64,000 nt of DNA, from positions 1 to 64,000 of the forward strand of contig NW_017893378.1 of the NCBI RefSeq assembly GCF_001540865.1, written 5' to 3'. This document shows positions 1 to 9,434 of the stretch, piece by piece. The position numbers were made by a program, and so were the translations under genes. The notes under the pieces are model-generated. The model was not told the origin of the DNA. It searched no databases and saw only the letters and a program-made list of their open reading frames with translations. This DNA is from Ananas comosus. Lineage: Eukaryota > Streptophyta > Magnoliopsida > Poales > Bromeliaceae. Every line of letters begins with the position of its first letter. Within the stretch, counting starts at the first letter, position 1.

Positions 1-549
1 TAAGCTCCTCTCATCTCCTTCATCTTCTTCTCCTTCTCTTTCTCTCTCTAGTGTGGGTGTGAGGGAGAGAAATGAGAGTGAGAGTGAGAGTAAGAGAGAG
101 GACCATATAAGCCATCCCAAGTAACAAAATCCACTTAGGTCCCTCAACAATCAACACTGTGCACAGCCCGGTCTGGGCAGTTTTCGGACTGAGGGACCGG
201 TCTCCCCGACCTGGGACCGGTCTCTCAGCCTGCCATGGAAATCCAACGTTCGGGAACCGGTCTCTCCCCGCACGGGATCGGTCTCTCCCCGCGTGGACGT
301 GCTCGGGGACCTGTCTCACCCGCCAGGGATCGGTTGCCCCAAGGCTGCCGCAATACTGTTCTGAGGGGACCGGTCTCTCCTATCAGGGACCGATCCCCGA
401 GAGTGAAAACTCTCTAGACAATGCCAAAACTCCAGGAATCGAATTTTTAGGTCGGAATACCATCTACGACCTTCCACCAAGTGTGGAAAAGTTCGGAATC
501 CATATCAAATACTCGAATCTCGCAATTCGCAAAGGTCCAGTGTGCTACA
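1..549 (-). mobile_element. Family 1 gypsy LTR, start portion (GGACCGGT subtype)
   Basis: Read on the minus strand, an LTR begins at 549 with TGTAGCACACTGGACC and runs off the window at base 1. It matches the beginning of the complete LTR at 27006-29518 (same TGTAGCACACTGGACC start, same array of GGACCGGT motifs, same CT-rich leader). The array is at about 180-400 and the CT/GA-rich leader at about 1-95. The LTR interrupts a gypsy pol frame exactly at 549/550, between the RNase H and integrase domains, so it is an insertion into older pol rather than that pol's own LTR. The target duplication cannot be checked because the other side is outside the window. Confidence 0.8.
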
Positions 550-1597
550 ATGTCATTCCGCACCTTTTGAAGATACAGATCATCAACTTGCCGCTCCTTA
601 ATCCGCTCTAATACGGTCGGTCAAACCACTAGTGCCGCCAAAATGGTCGGAACCTCCGGCGCCACTACTTCCAATCTGAACCGTTGCATTTCTTTCTGCA
701 ACAACGGTTGACTAGTAACTGTCGTCGCTAAGTTCTCAACAGATTTTCTACTTAGCGCATCGGCAACGACATTAGCTTTTCCGGGGTGGTGTAGGATAGT
801 AAGGTCATAATCCTTCAACAGCTCAAACTACCGCCGTTGCAACATGTTTAACTCTTTCTAGATGAACAAATACTTGAGGCTCCTGTGATCGGTATATACC
901 TCACAATGCTCACCATATAGATAGTGCCTCCACAGCTTTAGCGCTAAAATGACCACGGCTAATTCAAGATGATGTATCGGGTAGTTCTTCTCATAGCTCT
1001 TCAACTGGTGCGAAGCATACACAATGACTTGCCCATTTTGCATAAGAACACACCCGAGGCCACTATAGGAAGCATCACTATACACCACGAAGCTCTCTCC
1101 CGGCGTCGGCAAAGCAAGTACCGGGGTCGACGTCAACTTTTTCTTTAGCTCTTGGAAGCATTGGTCGCAACCGTCGCTCCATACAAATCTCACTCCTTTG
1201 TGCGTAAGGCGTGTGAGAGGAGTAGTTAACTTCGCAAACCCCTCCACAAAACGCCGATAGTAGCCCGCCAATCCAAGGAAACTGCGGACTTCCGCTACAC
1301 TCGTCGGACGAGGCCAATCTCTAATCGCTTTAATCTTCCTTGGATCCATCGAGACTCCGCTTCCGAAAATCACATGGCCTAAGAAGGTTACCTCCGAAAG
1401 CCAAAATTCGCACTTCTTCAGTTTAGCATAAAGCTTCTCATTCCAGAGTATTTGCAACATAGTTCTTAAATGTTCCTCGTGCTCTTCTTTACTCGGCGAG
1501 TACACCAACACATCGTCGATAAACACCACGATGAACTTATCCAAAAGCGGTCGAAAGACCCGATTCATTAGGTCCATAAACGCTGCCGGGGCATTAG
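550..1597 (-). pseudogene. Ty3/gypsy pol fragment: reverse transcriptase core and RNase H
   Basis: The minus-strand frame from 1597 down to 550 encodes the second half of a Ty3/gypsy reverse transcriptase followed by RNase H. Visible are [13 protein letters not shown] (start of the fragment), the catalytic-loop [10 protein letters not shown], the connection region, the RNase H block [23 protein letters not shown], and the end of RNase H HPGKANVVADALSRK. The last 60 bases read into the linker before integrase. Two in-frame TAG stops at 858-860 and 828-830 stand where the family normally has Gln and Trp; otherwise the frame is open. Both ends are cut by LTR insertions (Family 1 at 549, Family B at 1598), so protease, the N-terminal part of RT and integrase are absent. 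Confidence 0.93.
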
Positions 1598-1998
1598 TGT
1601 CACGCCCCGAGCCCCGCCTATTTGGTCGGGTTCGAGCACGTCGACAGACCGCCGAATGGACAGAGTCTCCCCTGTACGTCCTAGGCGTCGTAATCGATAC
1701 AATTTACGATGTTCCAACCAGGAACTGAAATCAAGCGTACAGATTGCATAAGGAAGTATCAAAAACAAAACAACTAGACTATTACAACCATTCACATTAT
1801 ATATTTATTACATATTACATTTTCGTTTTTTTTCTTTTCTTCCAAATACAATCAACATTGTTACAACATTGTTTTCTCACAAGTTTATTCTCTTCTTTCC
1901 TTCTATACTCCTAGCTAGACTGACTCGGGGTACCGCTATTTCTGGTCTCGGTGGTAGGGCGCTATCTACGGAGCTACGCCCTCTCCTCGCGCCGCCGT
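1598..1998 (-). mobile_element. Family B gypsy LTR, 3'-terminal part (continues at 17895)
   Basis: On the minus strand this is the terminal part of a family B LTR, ending GGGGCGTGACA at 1598. It matches the LTR ends at 62884 (plus) and 41682 (minus). It stops at 1998 where the Tekay-like element begins, and the same LTR resumes at 17895: the uninterrupted copy at about 42060-42100 runs straight across the equivalent point. The LTR was inserted into the pol fragment at 550-1597. Confidence 0.85.
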
Positions 1999-2195
1999 TG
2001 TAACACACTGGACCTCTGCAAATTGCAAGGTTCGAGTGTTGGAGCTGAGTTTTGAACTTTTCCAGATATTCTGAAAGGTCGTTGACAGTGTTCCGACTTA
2101 TGGCTCGTATCTCGAAATTTTTGGTAATTTAAGTAGCGCTAAGACCACCAAAGAGGAGGCTTAGGCTGCTCTCGGGTTGCCTTTGCAGGGTTGTG

Positions 2196-2372
2196 TACCG
2201 GTACAGCCTTGATGGTTGTACCGGTACAGAAAGTGTACTGGTACACCTTGATGGTTGTACGGTACAGATGTGGTGAATTGTCAACCCGAGGCTCGGGTTT
2301 GGCTGTTTCGCAGGAAGTGTATCGGTACACTTTCTCGTGTACCGGTACACTTTCCCGTGTACCGGTACACAA
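2196..2372 (+). promoter_or_regulatory. TGTACCGGTACA palindrome array in the LTR
   Basis: Seven copies or near-copies of the 12-base palindrome TGTACCGGTACA lie within about 180 bp, including variants with ACTGGT, ATCGGT or one base missing. They lie upstream of the TATA-like TTTATAAG at about 2424, so in the presumed U3 promoter part of the LTR. A regulatory role is inferred from position and repetition only. The 3' LTR has an equivalent array at 15483-15677. Confidence 0.6.
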
Positions 2373-2423
2373 TGCAGACTGGGCTGTTTCGTGGAGGGGT
2401 GTTTTTGCAATTGTTACAAATCC

Positions 2424-2431
2424 TTTATAAG
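2424..2431 (+). promoter_or_regulatory. Putative TATA box of the LTR promoter
   Basis: TTTATAAG followed by GGCACCCC sits directly after the palindrome array and about 55 bp before the donor-like site. The same motif is kept in the other LTR at about 15730. The call rests on sequence and position only. Confidence 0.45.
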
Positions 2432-3380
2432 GCACCCCAGCCCGCTTAGAGGGCTCTCTTGTGCCCTAACCAGTCGAGATCAAAGGTGAGTGCCCTTCTC
2501 CTTGATTCTTCTCCATTTTTGATGGACTTTTGCTAGTTTTGACTTTCTCCTCTTTGTGTTTCTTTGCTTTTTGTTGGTTTTCACCATGGGAGAAGCTTGG
2601 AGCTCGTGATTGGAGCTTGATTGAGGGAAGATCTTGGGAGCTTGTGGACTTTGAGCTTGGTTTGATGCATCCTAGAGGTTAGTAGCTAACTTCCTTCCTC
2701 TAGATTTGTGTTTGGTTGCTTTTTGTTAGATGAAACCTTAGATTGTGGATATTAGGGTAAGAAATGAGGATTTTGGATTGGTAGCTTCTAGAACCAAATT
2801 GATTGGTTTAGATCCTTTGTTTAGGTGGGATTTGAAGGCCTCTACCTCCCATTTGGAAATCGAAAGGGATTTCTTCGCATTTGGTGAGTTTTCACCCTTA
2901 TGCATGAGTAGCTTAATGTTTGAGCATGGTGTTGTTCGTAAGGTCCGTTTAACTTTTGTTTTTATACCTCTAGGGTACTAGGCGACTAGTGGACACCTTC
3001 GTTGGAGCAAACGAAGGGGTTGCGAGAGTTGTGGTGGGTTTGACTTCATGAAACCGGGGCAAAATGCCCCCTATGGGTGTTATACTCGTCGTAACGTTAA
3101 AATTCATGCATATTCATGCTAGATAGAATTTCTATTAATTTTAGAATACTTAAAATGCATGACTTATGTATTATGAAAATTTCACTCTATATAGTATAGC
3201 ATTCTGGGGTTTTTGCATGCATGTGAGAAGTATTCATGTTAGCAATGGGGAAACTTGTCTTCTATGTTCAAAATGACTTAGATTATGTATTAATGAACAC
3301 CAAAATCATGCTTGGACTTGTTGGACAAAAGTGCCATAAAGGGGCATTTGAGATAGTAAACTATGAAACTGCAACATAGA

Positions 3381-3595
3381 GACATAGTGATAGGCCATTG
3401 GACATCGACTATATTTTGTGTTTTAGACATGATGACATAGTGATAGGCCATCGACACAGTTACTATATTCCATGTTTTAGACATGATGACATAGTGATAG
3501 ACTATCGACACAGTTGCTATATTCCATGTTTTAGACATGATGACATAGTGATAGGCCATCGACATAGTTGCTATATTCCATATTTTAGACATGAT
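3381..3595 (+). repeat. 54-bp tandem repeat, four units, inside the LTR
   Basis: Units lie at 3381-3433, 3434-3487, 3488-3541 and 3542-3595. Each starts GACATAGTGATAGGCCAT and ends TTTTAGACATGAT. The 3' LTR has the same array (about 16685-16895) with one shortened unit, and related single motifs occur in the other Family 1 LTRs. The long minus-strand reading frame through the array is a by-product of the 54-base (in-frame) unit length. Confidence 0.9.
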
Positions 3596-4149
3596 GTTTG
3601 AGACTTGAGACAGACTTATATGCTTACTTGCCTTTGTGCTCATTCGCACATGCTTGTGAGGGTCGCTCCCTACAAGCCGGCACTCCGGAGATAGCCATCG
3701 CGATACATACTCGCCGTGCGGGATTGGGCGCCGAAGTGGATTGTCGTGGGCAAGGCTCATTCCTAGAGTGGGGATGTTGACTACCACGGGGCCATTAGGC
3801 ACGGCACCTGCCAGACAGCCTACGGGTGGTTCTTCAGGCCAGACAGCCTTCGGGCGGGTCTTACAAGATTTAAACTTTAAGTAATTAAAATGCCAAGAGG
3901 ACATTGACTAGAATAGTAAATAATGACGTTTTACTACACATTGTGGACAATAGGTTGGTTGCGTGTGCGTGCATATTCATGATAGAATAGCTTTCTTACT
4001 ATGCAATTTCATGCTAAGTAGAGATATCTTGTGGTAGCATGTTTACATGTTTATTTACATGTCATTCATATTACTTTTACTTGTTACTTACCTATTTAGC
4101 TTTTTGGGCCTAGTGGTGCTTTTTACTGAAGTCAGTAATTGCCCACTGG

Positions 4150-4169
4150 GAACTATTAATTAATAGTTC
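4150..4169 (+). repeat. Perfect palindrome, conserved LTR stem-loop
   Basis: A 20-base perfect inverted repeat (GAACTATTAA and its complement) follows CCCACTGG. The same motif is at 17450-17469. Imperfect versions flanked by the same CCCACTGG and CTCAC words occur in LTR families B, C and D, always just before an acceptor-like CAG. Confidence 0.8.
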
Positions 4170-4596
4170 TCATGCCCCTTTATGGTTTTATTTCAGAGCC
4201 TTCAGCACCTGCGGAGGCGTGGGATCGTGGCAAGGGTGTCGCCTAGCTGGATAGCGGGGAGCTATTTGCTCTTAGGTGGTTTACTCTTTCTTTTGTTGTA
4301 GTAGAGAGAGAGAGAGATTTTTGTACCATGTATAGAGACCACCTATGTACCCGTTTAGCACTTATTTTGGGTCATCTCTTGTACACTTTACGGTTTTATT
4401 AGTTGTTGTTGGATCTTTTATTCGATTTCCTTGTTATAGATTCTAGTTGTACTATGCTCTGATACTCCTAGATGTTCTTTTACTATTGCTTTATTTATCG
4501 TTTTATTGTAGACGCCTTATATGTTTTAAACATATGGCGGGTCTGGGCACGCGCCAGGCGGGCTTCCGCTGGGTTCCGGGGCGTTACTGATTATTT

Positions 4597-4608
4597 TGGT
4601 ATCAGAGT
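4597..4608 (+). other. Primer binding site for initiator-methionine tRNA
   Basis: TGGTATCAGAGT lies eight bases after the 5' LTR end. It differs in its last base from the usual plant PBS that pairs with the 3' end of initiator tRNA-Met. It fixes the plus orientation of the 1999-17894 element. Confidence 0.85.
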
Positions 4609-5037
4609 CTAGGGTTGAATATTAGTGGACCTAGTAAGCCTTAGGCCGGTTGGACTATAGGAATTAGACTCGTGAGAGACGAGGTCTATTTGATTTGTAA
4701 GCGAAAATATCATGATTGGGTTTTCTTGATAACTCTATGAAAGTTTTGAGGAGCCCAAGGATCTGTCTAGAATGTATCTATCACCTGGAGGGGGGTGAAT
4801 AGGTGAACGGTCAAAAACCACAAATCTCGATGCAATAAGAATAAATACGGAAAATAAAAAGCACACCGAGATTTACGTGGGAAAACTCCAACTTGGAGAA
4901 AAACCCACGGGACCAACACGCGAAAAAATAATTCACTAAGAGAAAAGATTACAAGGTGATTACCGACTCCACGGACTCAACCTCTCTTAACCTCCTATGA
5001 ATCTTCGCGCTACCCTCCGGGTTGTCCACGCCCTCAC

Positions 5038-5165
5038 GTCCGAATCCACGAACGCCTCCACTTCGAATCCACGAAGCTTCAATCACGCCGAATCCACGAC
5101 GCCACTCGAATCCACGAGCCCACGATCCGAATCCACGAACCGCCGTCAAATACGCCGAATCCACG
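5038..5165 (-). repeat. CGAATCCACGA short-repeat array in the Sirevirus LTR
   Basis: Six copies of CGAATCCACGA, or its complement depending on strand, are spaced about 15-25 bases apart. The same array recurs at about 9752-9880 in the other LTR and in the second Sirevirus copy (about 58325-58450, and the remnant after 53827). Confidence 0.85.
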
Positions 5166-5472
5166 ACGCCACCATGAAGAATATCATGAATATGGTGATC
5201 CTTCGCTTTGGAGTATCGTAGAAAACCAGGGAATAGAACTCCAAGCGAAGCGGAGATCAAATCGACATATTAATATCAAATTTCAATATCTCGATTTGAT
5301 CTAAAAGAGGCTTTTTGTAGAAAATAGGTTTTTGATGAAATCCGAGCCTCTAGGGTTTCTCAAATATGTATTTTCGTGATGCTTAATCAGTTAGAGAACC
5401 CCTATAGCTTATTTATAGACTTTAGAATCAAAACAGAGTAGGATTAGAAAGTTTCTTTCCAAAATCAGCACC

Positions 5473-5670
5473 TTGTACCGGAACAAGGAAAGCTGTCCAG
5501 GGTACACCATGACGGAAGATTTTTCTGCGAAGCTCCTGTACCCTGGATAGCTTTAGCTTGTTCCGGAACAGGGCTTGTACCGGTACAGCATGAAGCTTGT
5601 ACCGGAACAACCATCAAACTTTCTGCGCAACGTTGATGGCTGTACCCTGGACAGAAAACCCTTGTACCGG
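5473..5670 (-). promoter_or_regulatory. ACCGG palindrome cluster in the Sirevirus LTR
   Basis: Several copies of TTGTACCGG-AACA and TTGTACCGGTACAGC occur, together with TGTACCCTGGACAG variants. The decamer core GTACCGGTAC is the one repeated in the unrelated gypsy LTR at 2196-2372. The array lies in the promoter-side part of this minus-strand LTR. The second LTR has the same cluster at about 10184-10390. Confidence 0.55.
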
Positions 5671-5959
5671 TACAGCAATGCAATTTTCGCTGAAAATGCA
5701 TTGTTTCGGGTTTTACAAACTCTTAGAAACTTTCTAATCAATTACAACTTGAAAATATGATTCTAAGATCTATAAATAAGTATGAATCACCATAAACAAG
5801 ATTTAAAACTTACCTACGCATCGTGATTCAAGTTTTGCGTGTTTTGCGTCCTTTCCGATTCTTCGAAGTCTTGGATTCTTCGATCTTCAATACTCCGCTC
5901 CGAACTTCTTCAAGACTCCGACTCGACCCACGAAACTTGCCAACACATAGGACCTAACA

Positions 5960-6338
5960 ATCTCCCCCTTTGGCAATTTCGTGACAAAACACACACAAAC
6001 TCACAAATTACAATTTAAAGAAAAAACGAAGTTCAATGTCATCACCAAAACATCGAACCCCTCGCGTGTAATCCAAATACAATTTGAAACTCAAAATTAC
6101 ATCAAAACTCCTAAAACAGACTCTATGACTTAGACGCAACTAGGAGTCTTGAAGTCTTGATTTCCTGCAAACCAATTCATTCAAAAAATAATTAGCACTA
6201 AATTCTTATACCTTCTCCCCCTTTGTTCTTCACATCTCGATCACATCTCCCCCTTTGTTCTTGAACTCATCATCCTCTGCTTAGTTCATTGCCTGTTCAT
6301 CCATGCTCTCCCCCTTCATCTACGCTCTCCCCCTTTTT
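5960..6338 (-). other. Multiplied polypurine tracts (mPPT)
   Basis: Five minus-strand AAAGGGGGAGA-type tracts occur: the one abutting the LTR (about 5960-5972) and extra copies at about 6213-6224, 6246-6257, 6306-6316 and 6325-6338. Extra PPT copies upstream of the 3' LTR are reported as characteristic of Sireviruses. The second element (53827-58748) has four such tracts. Confidence 0.85.
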
Positions 6339-7481
6339 GTCAAAAATTGCCAAAAGAAAGCAAATAAAGAGAGAAAACATACTAGAAAAGCATAAGCGTA
6401 ATCAAGTCATAGTTACAGGCCTAAAACAAAAAACAAGCAGAACTGAAACTAAAACATCATCCTAAAATGCAAATGAAGTAAAAGAGAGAGACTAAGCTCG
6501 ACGAACGATCTCAGATTTCGAAAAATTTGCTTTAAAAATCCATCAAATTAAATTAATTTCAAATAAATTAAGGCTTTTACTCCAAGAATCATTATAATGA
6601 CAATAAGATATTATAAAATTTCAAAATACATCAAAACATCAAAATTTCATTATCAAAAATAATTTAATGATTCAAAACCATCAAGATGTAAGTTGATGAA
6701 AAATGATTTTTAGAAATTCAACAAAAATTGACACCAATTTGTCGTAACACGTTCAAAATAGAGATTTAACCAATATGATACCGGGGGTGGCTCTTTGAGC
6801 ATCTTTTTCAAACTAGCACCTTATTACTCCGAAAATTCTAAAATATTTTTTTTTTTTCAACCTTTTTCGGCTTTTTCAATTAAATTCCATGTGGTAGCTT
6901 CACACACTTGCCGGACGACCGGAGTGGTAGCTCTTTCCTACATGTGGTGGTAGTTTTCACATTCCTTTTAGGATGTAACTCTTTCCACATCTTTTAAACA
7001 TAGGAGTTTCTTTTTCTCTTTTTTTTTTATTTTTAAATAATTTCAAACTCCCCCTAAATTAGATAATCTCACAGTTGAAAATAATTTTGACGAATTTTAG
7101 TCAATAAGAGAATATCCATTCATCATATCCAACACTCACAACAAAGATGAATTAATCACCAAAAAATCAAATTTGATTTCAAAATTTTGATGAATTTATG
7201 CAATAAGAAATCATATAATAAATTATCGTCAAAATAATAAATAGTGGAGTAAAGACGATAATTAATATGAATTTAACTTAATATGATTGTGAAGATAAAA
7301 CCCGTTTAAACAATCTCTAAAAACTCTCTCCAAACAACGATTCTCAATCATCTCCTTTCTCAAAATGATTTTTTAAATAAATAGAAATTCAATGCACCAA
7401 AAATCATTCAAACATGTAATGCAATGAATAAAATTAAACAACAAGCACCAATCAAAGCATTACACTAAAGATCAAAAATGA
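6339..7481 (-). other. Non-coding internal region of Sirevirus copy 1
   Basis: An AT-rich stretch between gag and the polypurine tracts, with no ORF of note and no pol or envelope-like motif. It aligns well with the equivalent part of the second copy (about 56223-57365), so the region was already pol-less in the element both copies descend from. Confidence 0.8.
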
Positions 7482-9410
7482 CTAAGACGAGGAGCAAGGA
7501 AAGATATCACCTTTCCGGATCCAAACTTGTCGGGTCGTTGGTTTTCTCGACTTGTCGACGTTAGGTGCCGTTTGTTTAGACTTTTGATCAACCGTTGGTG
7601 TTTTCTTTGGTTGAGGCTTCGGTTGATTTTGTTTTTGATTCCGAGGGGGAAGTCGAGTTGTAGATGATGCCGCTTGAGGTTGCAAAGTTGCCAATTGATT
7701 CTTCTTTGTCTTGATCGGGCAACTCCTTTTGATATGTCCTTTGATGCCACATTTATGACACACTTTCTCTTTCGAAGTTGTTGAGACGTTAGAAGTTGAT
7801 TTTGAATCCTTCTCAACGTATGTTCGTTCATATCCAAGGCCCAATTTGCTCATTTGACCCAATCCAAGCATTTTGTCCAACTTCTTTGATCCCGAAGAAA
7901 ATTGTTGAAGATCGGATTGGAGTTGACAAACTTGGTTGGTCAAGACTTGATTGGACTTGTGCGATTCATGAAATTGATGCTCCAAAAATCCAATCTTGTC
8001 GTTAGAAGATTTGATCGTTGATTCCGCATCGCTAAGCTTCTCTTGAAGGTCCGAATTAATCTTCAAGTTTGAATCTCTTTCCTCCTCAAGAGCCTTATTC
8101 AAACTCTTTACGTTGTTGTTCTCCTCCTCAAGTTCCAACAAACGACGTCTCAACTTCTTGTTGAGTTTAGCCATCTTCTTTGATTCAATAAGAAGTTGAT
8201 TATACGCTTCCACTATGTCGTCGTCGTTTGATTCCTCCTCACTTTCGCCATTGTTGCTCGAAGAATCATGTGAAGAAAGAGAAATATTGGAGTTAGTAGC
8301 AAAAGAGGATAAACACACAACATTCGACGTAGGAGTATTAGCAAATAGAGCAATTTGATCATTCTTTTCTTCGTCATTTGACGATGATTCACTTGTTGTT
8401 GAATCATCCCACGTCTTTGCTTGCATGGCCTTTTGTCTATACATCTTCTTTGAAGGACAATCCGTCGCAATGTGGCCGTAGCCTTTGCACTTGAAGCATT
8501 GGATCTCTCCTTCAAATTCATCCTTTTCCTTTGAAGATTTTGCACGTTTTTTATCCTTAGACTTTGAAGAAAAAGATTGTCGTTTGGACGATGAAGCCTT
8601 GTTCAATCTATTCTTGTTCCGAAAATTTCGACGAAACTTCTTCGTGAGAAGCGCTAATTGATGTTCGAAGTCTGCAATTGACAAATCATCGTCGGAACTC
8701 GAGTCTTCGTCCTTCTCCTTTGTAGATTTCAATGCAACACCTGTGCTTTTAGAAGAAGACTTGGAAGAAGATTGATTAGTAGGAAAAGTCATTTCATAAG
8801 TTTGCAAAGCACCTACTAATTCTTCGACCTTCATCTCGTCCGGATGCTTAACCGTTTTGATTGTGGCTACTTTAGCCTGAAAGCGTTCCGGAAGAGTTCG
8901 AAGAATCTTTCGCACAACTTTAGCATCCGGGATTTTCTCTCCCAAGTTAGCGCATGTATTGACCACATCTTGTAGACGCGTATAGTACTCGGTGAAGGTC
9001 TCGTTTTCGTCCATAAAAATTGAATAAAACTTGCTAGTTAGCATTTGCAATTTTTGGACCTTTACTAAGCTCGTTCCTTCATGCGTAACTTGTAGAGTAT
9101 CCCAAATTTCCTTTGTCGTTTCACAAGCCGAAACACGAGTAAACTTTGTTTGAGACAATGCATTAAATAAAGCGTTTATGCCCTTGCCGTTAAACGAAGA
9201 TGTCTGGTTTTCTTCCTTCGTCCATTTGTTCCGTGGTTTTGGCTTTTCAACATTATCGACCTTTTCTATCGGATGTTTCCACCCAAATTCAATTGATTGC
9301 CAAACCCGCTCATCGATAGCAATTAGAAAAGCTCTCATGCGAACTTTCCAATAGGCATAGTTCGTGCCGTCGAAGAGCGGAGGTCGATTAATGTTACCAC
9401 CTTCGGCCAT
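7482..9410 (-). CDS. gag: Copia-type Gag, intact 642 aa
   Basis: Gag forms the virus-like particle and packages element RNA. The frame runs without a stop from ATG at 9410, 25 bases downstream of the PBS. In order: a DUF4219/UBN2-like gag domain at about residues 10-210 (starts MAEGGNINRPPLFDGTNYAY); a Ser/Lys-rich linker; a CCHC zinc knuckle C305-x2-C308-x4-H313-x4-C318; an acidic Ser-rich stretch; a coiled coil at about 400-505; a second knuckle C551-x2-C554-x4-H559-x4-C564; and a basic Gln/Pro-rich tail ending near RQVWIRKGDIFP. In full copia elements protease follows in the same frame, but here a stop ends the frame and no pol follows. It is the only long intact transposon protein in the window. 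Confidence 0.93.
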   Translation of the reverse strand: MAEGGNINRPPLFDGTNYAYWKVRMRAFLIAIDERVWQSIEFGWKHPIEKVDNVEKPKPRNKWTKEENQTSSFNGKGINALFNALSQTKFTRVSACETTKEIWDTLQVTHEGTSLVKVQKLQMLTSKFYSIFMDENETFTEYYTRLQDVVNTCANLGEKIPDAKVVRKILRTLPERFQAKVATIKTVKHPDEMKVEELVGALQTYEMTFPTNQSSSKSSSKSTGVALKSTKEKDEDSSSDDDLSIADFEHQLALLTKKFRRNFRNKNRLNKASSSKRQSFSSKSKDKKRAKSSKEKDEFEGEIQCFKCKGYGHIATDCPSKKMYRQKAMQAKTWDDSTTSESSSNDEEKNDQIALFANTPTSNVVCLSSFATNSNISLSSHDSSSNNGESEEESNDDDIVEAYNQLLIESKKMAKLNKKLRRRLLELEEENNNVKSLNKALEEERDSNLKINSDLQEKLSDAESTIKSSNDKIGFLEHQFHESHKSNQVLTNQVCQLQSDLQQFSSGSKKLDKMLGLGQMSKLGLGYERTYVEKDSKSTSNVSTTSKEKVCHKCGIKGHIKRSCPIKTKKNQLATLQPQAASSTTRLPPRNQKQNQPKPQPKKTPTVDQKSKQTAPNVDKSRKPTTRQVWIRKGDIFPCSSS

Positions 9411-9434
9411 TAGATAACAATTTATCTAGATCCC

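Larger units (their letters stand above)
2486..4196 (+). other. Possible intron inside the 5' LTR
   Basis: A donor-like AAAG|GTGAGT (2485/2486) follows the TATA-like box, and an acceptor-like TTTTATTTCAG|AGCC ends at 4196 shortly before the LTR end. Both signals are kept at equivalent places in the 3' LTR (15792 and 17500), and analogous pairs occur in LTR families B, C and D. Splicing is an inference; no transcript evidence is available here. Confidence 0.35.
1999..4588 (+). repeat. 5' LTR of the Tekay-like element
   Basis: This 2590 bp LTR starts TGTAACACACTGGACC and ends GGGCGTTACT, a decayed GTGACA. It aligns along its whole length with the LTR at 15284-17894, with scattered substitutions and small gaps. 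In order it contains the TGTACCGGTACA array (2196-2372), a TATA-like TTTATAAG near 2424, a donor-like AAAG|GTGAGT at 2485/2486, a 4-unit tandem repeat (3381-3595), a GC-rich block (about 3660-3860), a perfect 20-base palindrome (4150-4169) and an acceptor-like TTTCAG ending at 4196. Confidence 0.93.
4738..5959 (-). repeat. 3' LTR of Sirevirus copy 1
   Basis: On the minus strand this begins TGTTAGGTCC at 5959 and ends CTTTCA at 4738 (1222 bp). It aligns with 9449-10672 throughout, with scattered substitutions and a more diverged stretch around 5150-5290. It carries ACCGGT-type motifs (about 5473-5670) and an array of CGAATCCACGA (5038-5165). Confidence 0.93.

Noticed and set aside
3381..3595. 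Regular repeats that could suggest a CRISPR-like array
   Set aside because: Units are directly adjacent with no unique spacers, in a plant LTR.
3290..3904. 204-codon minus-strand ORF inside the LTR
   Set aside because: It is produced by the 54-bp tandem repeat and conserved LTR sequence. The protein is repetitive, matches nothing I know, and the equivalent frame is shortened in the other LTR.
4597..4608. tRNA-like match
   Set aside because: It is only the 12-base primer binding site complementary to initiator tRNA-Met; no tRNA gene surrounds it.
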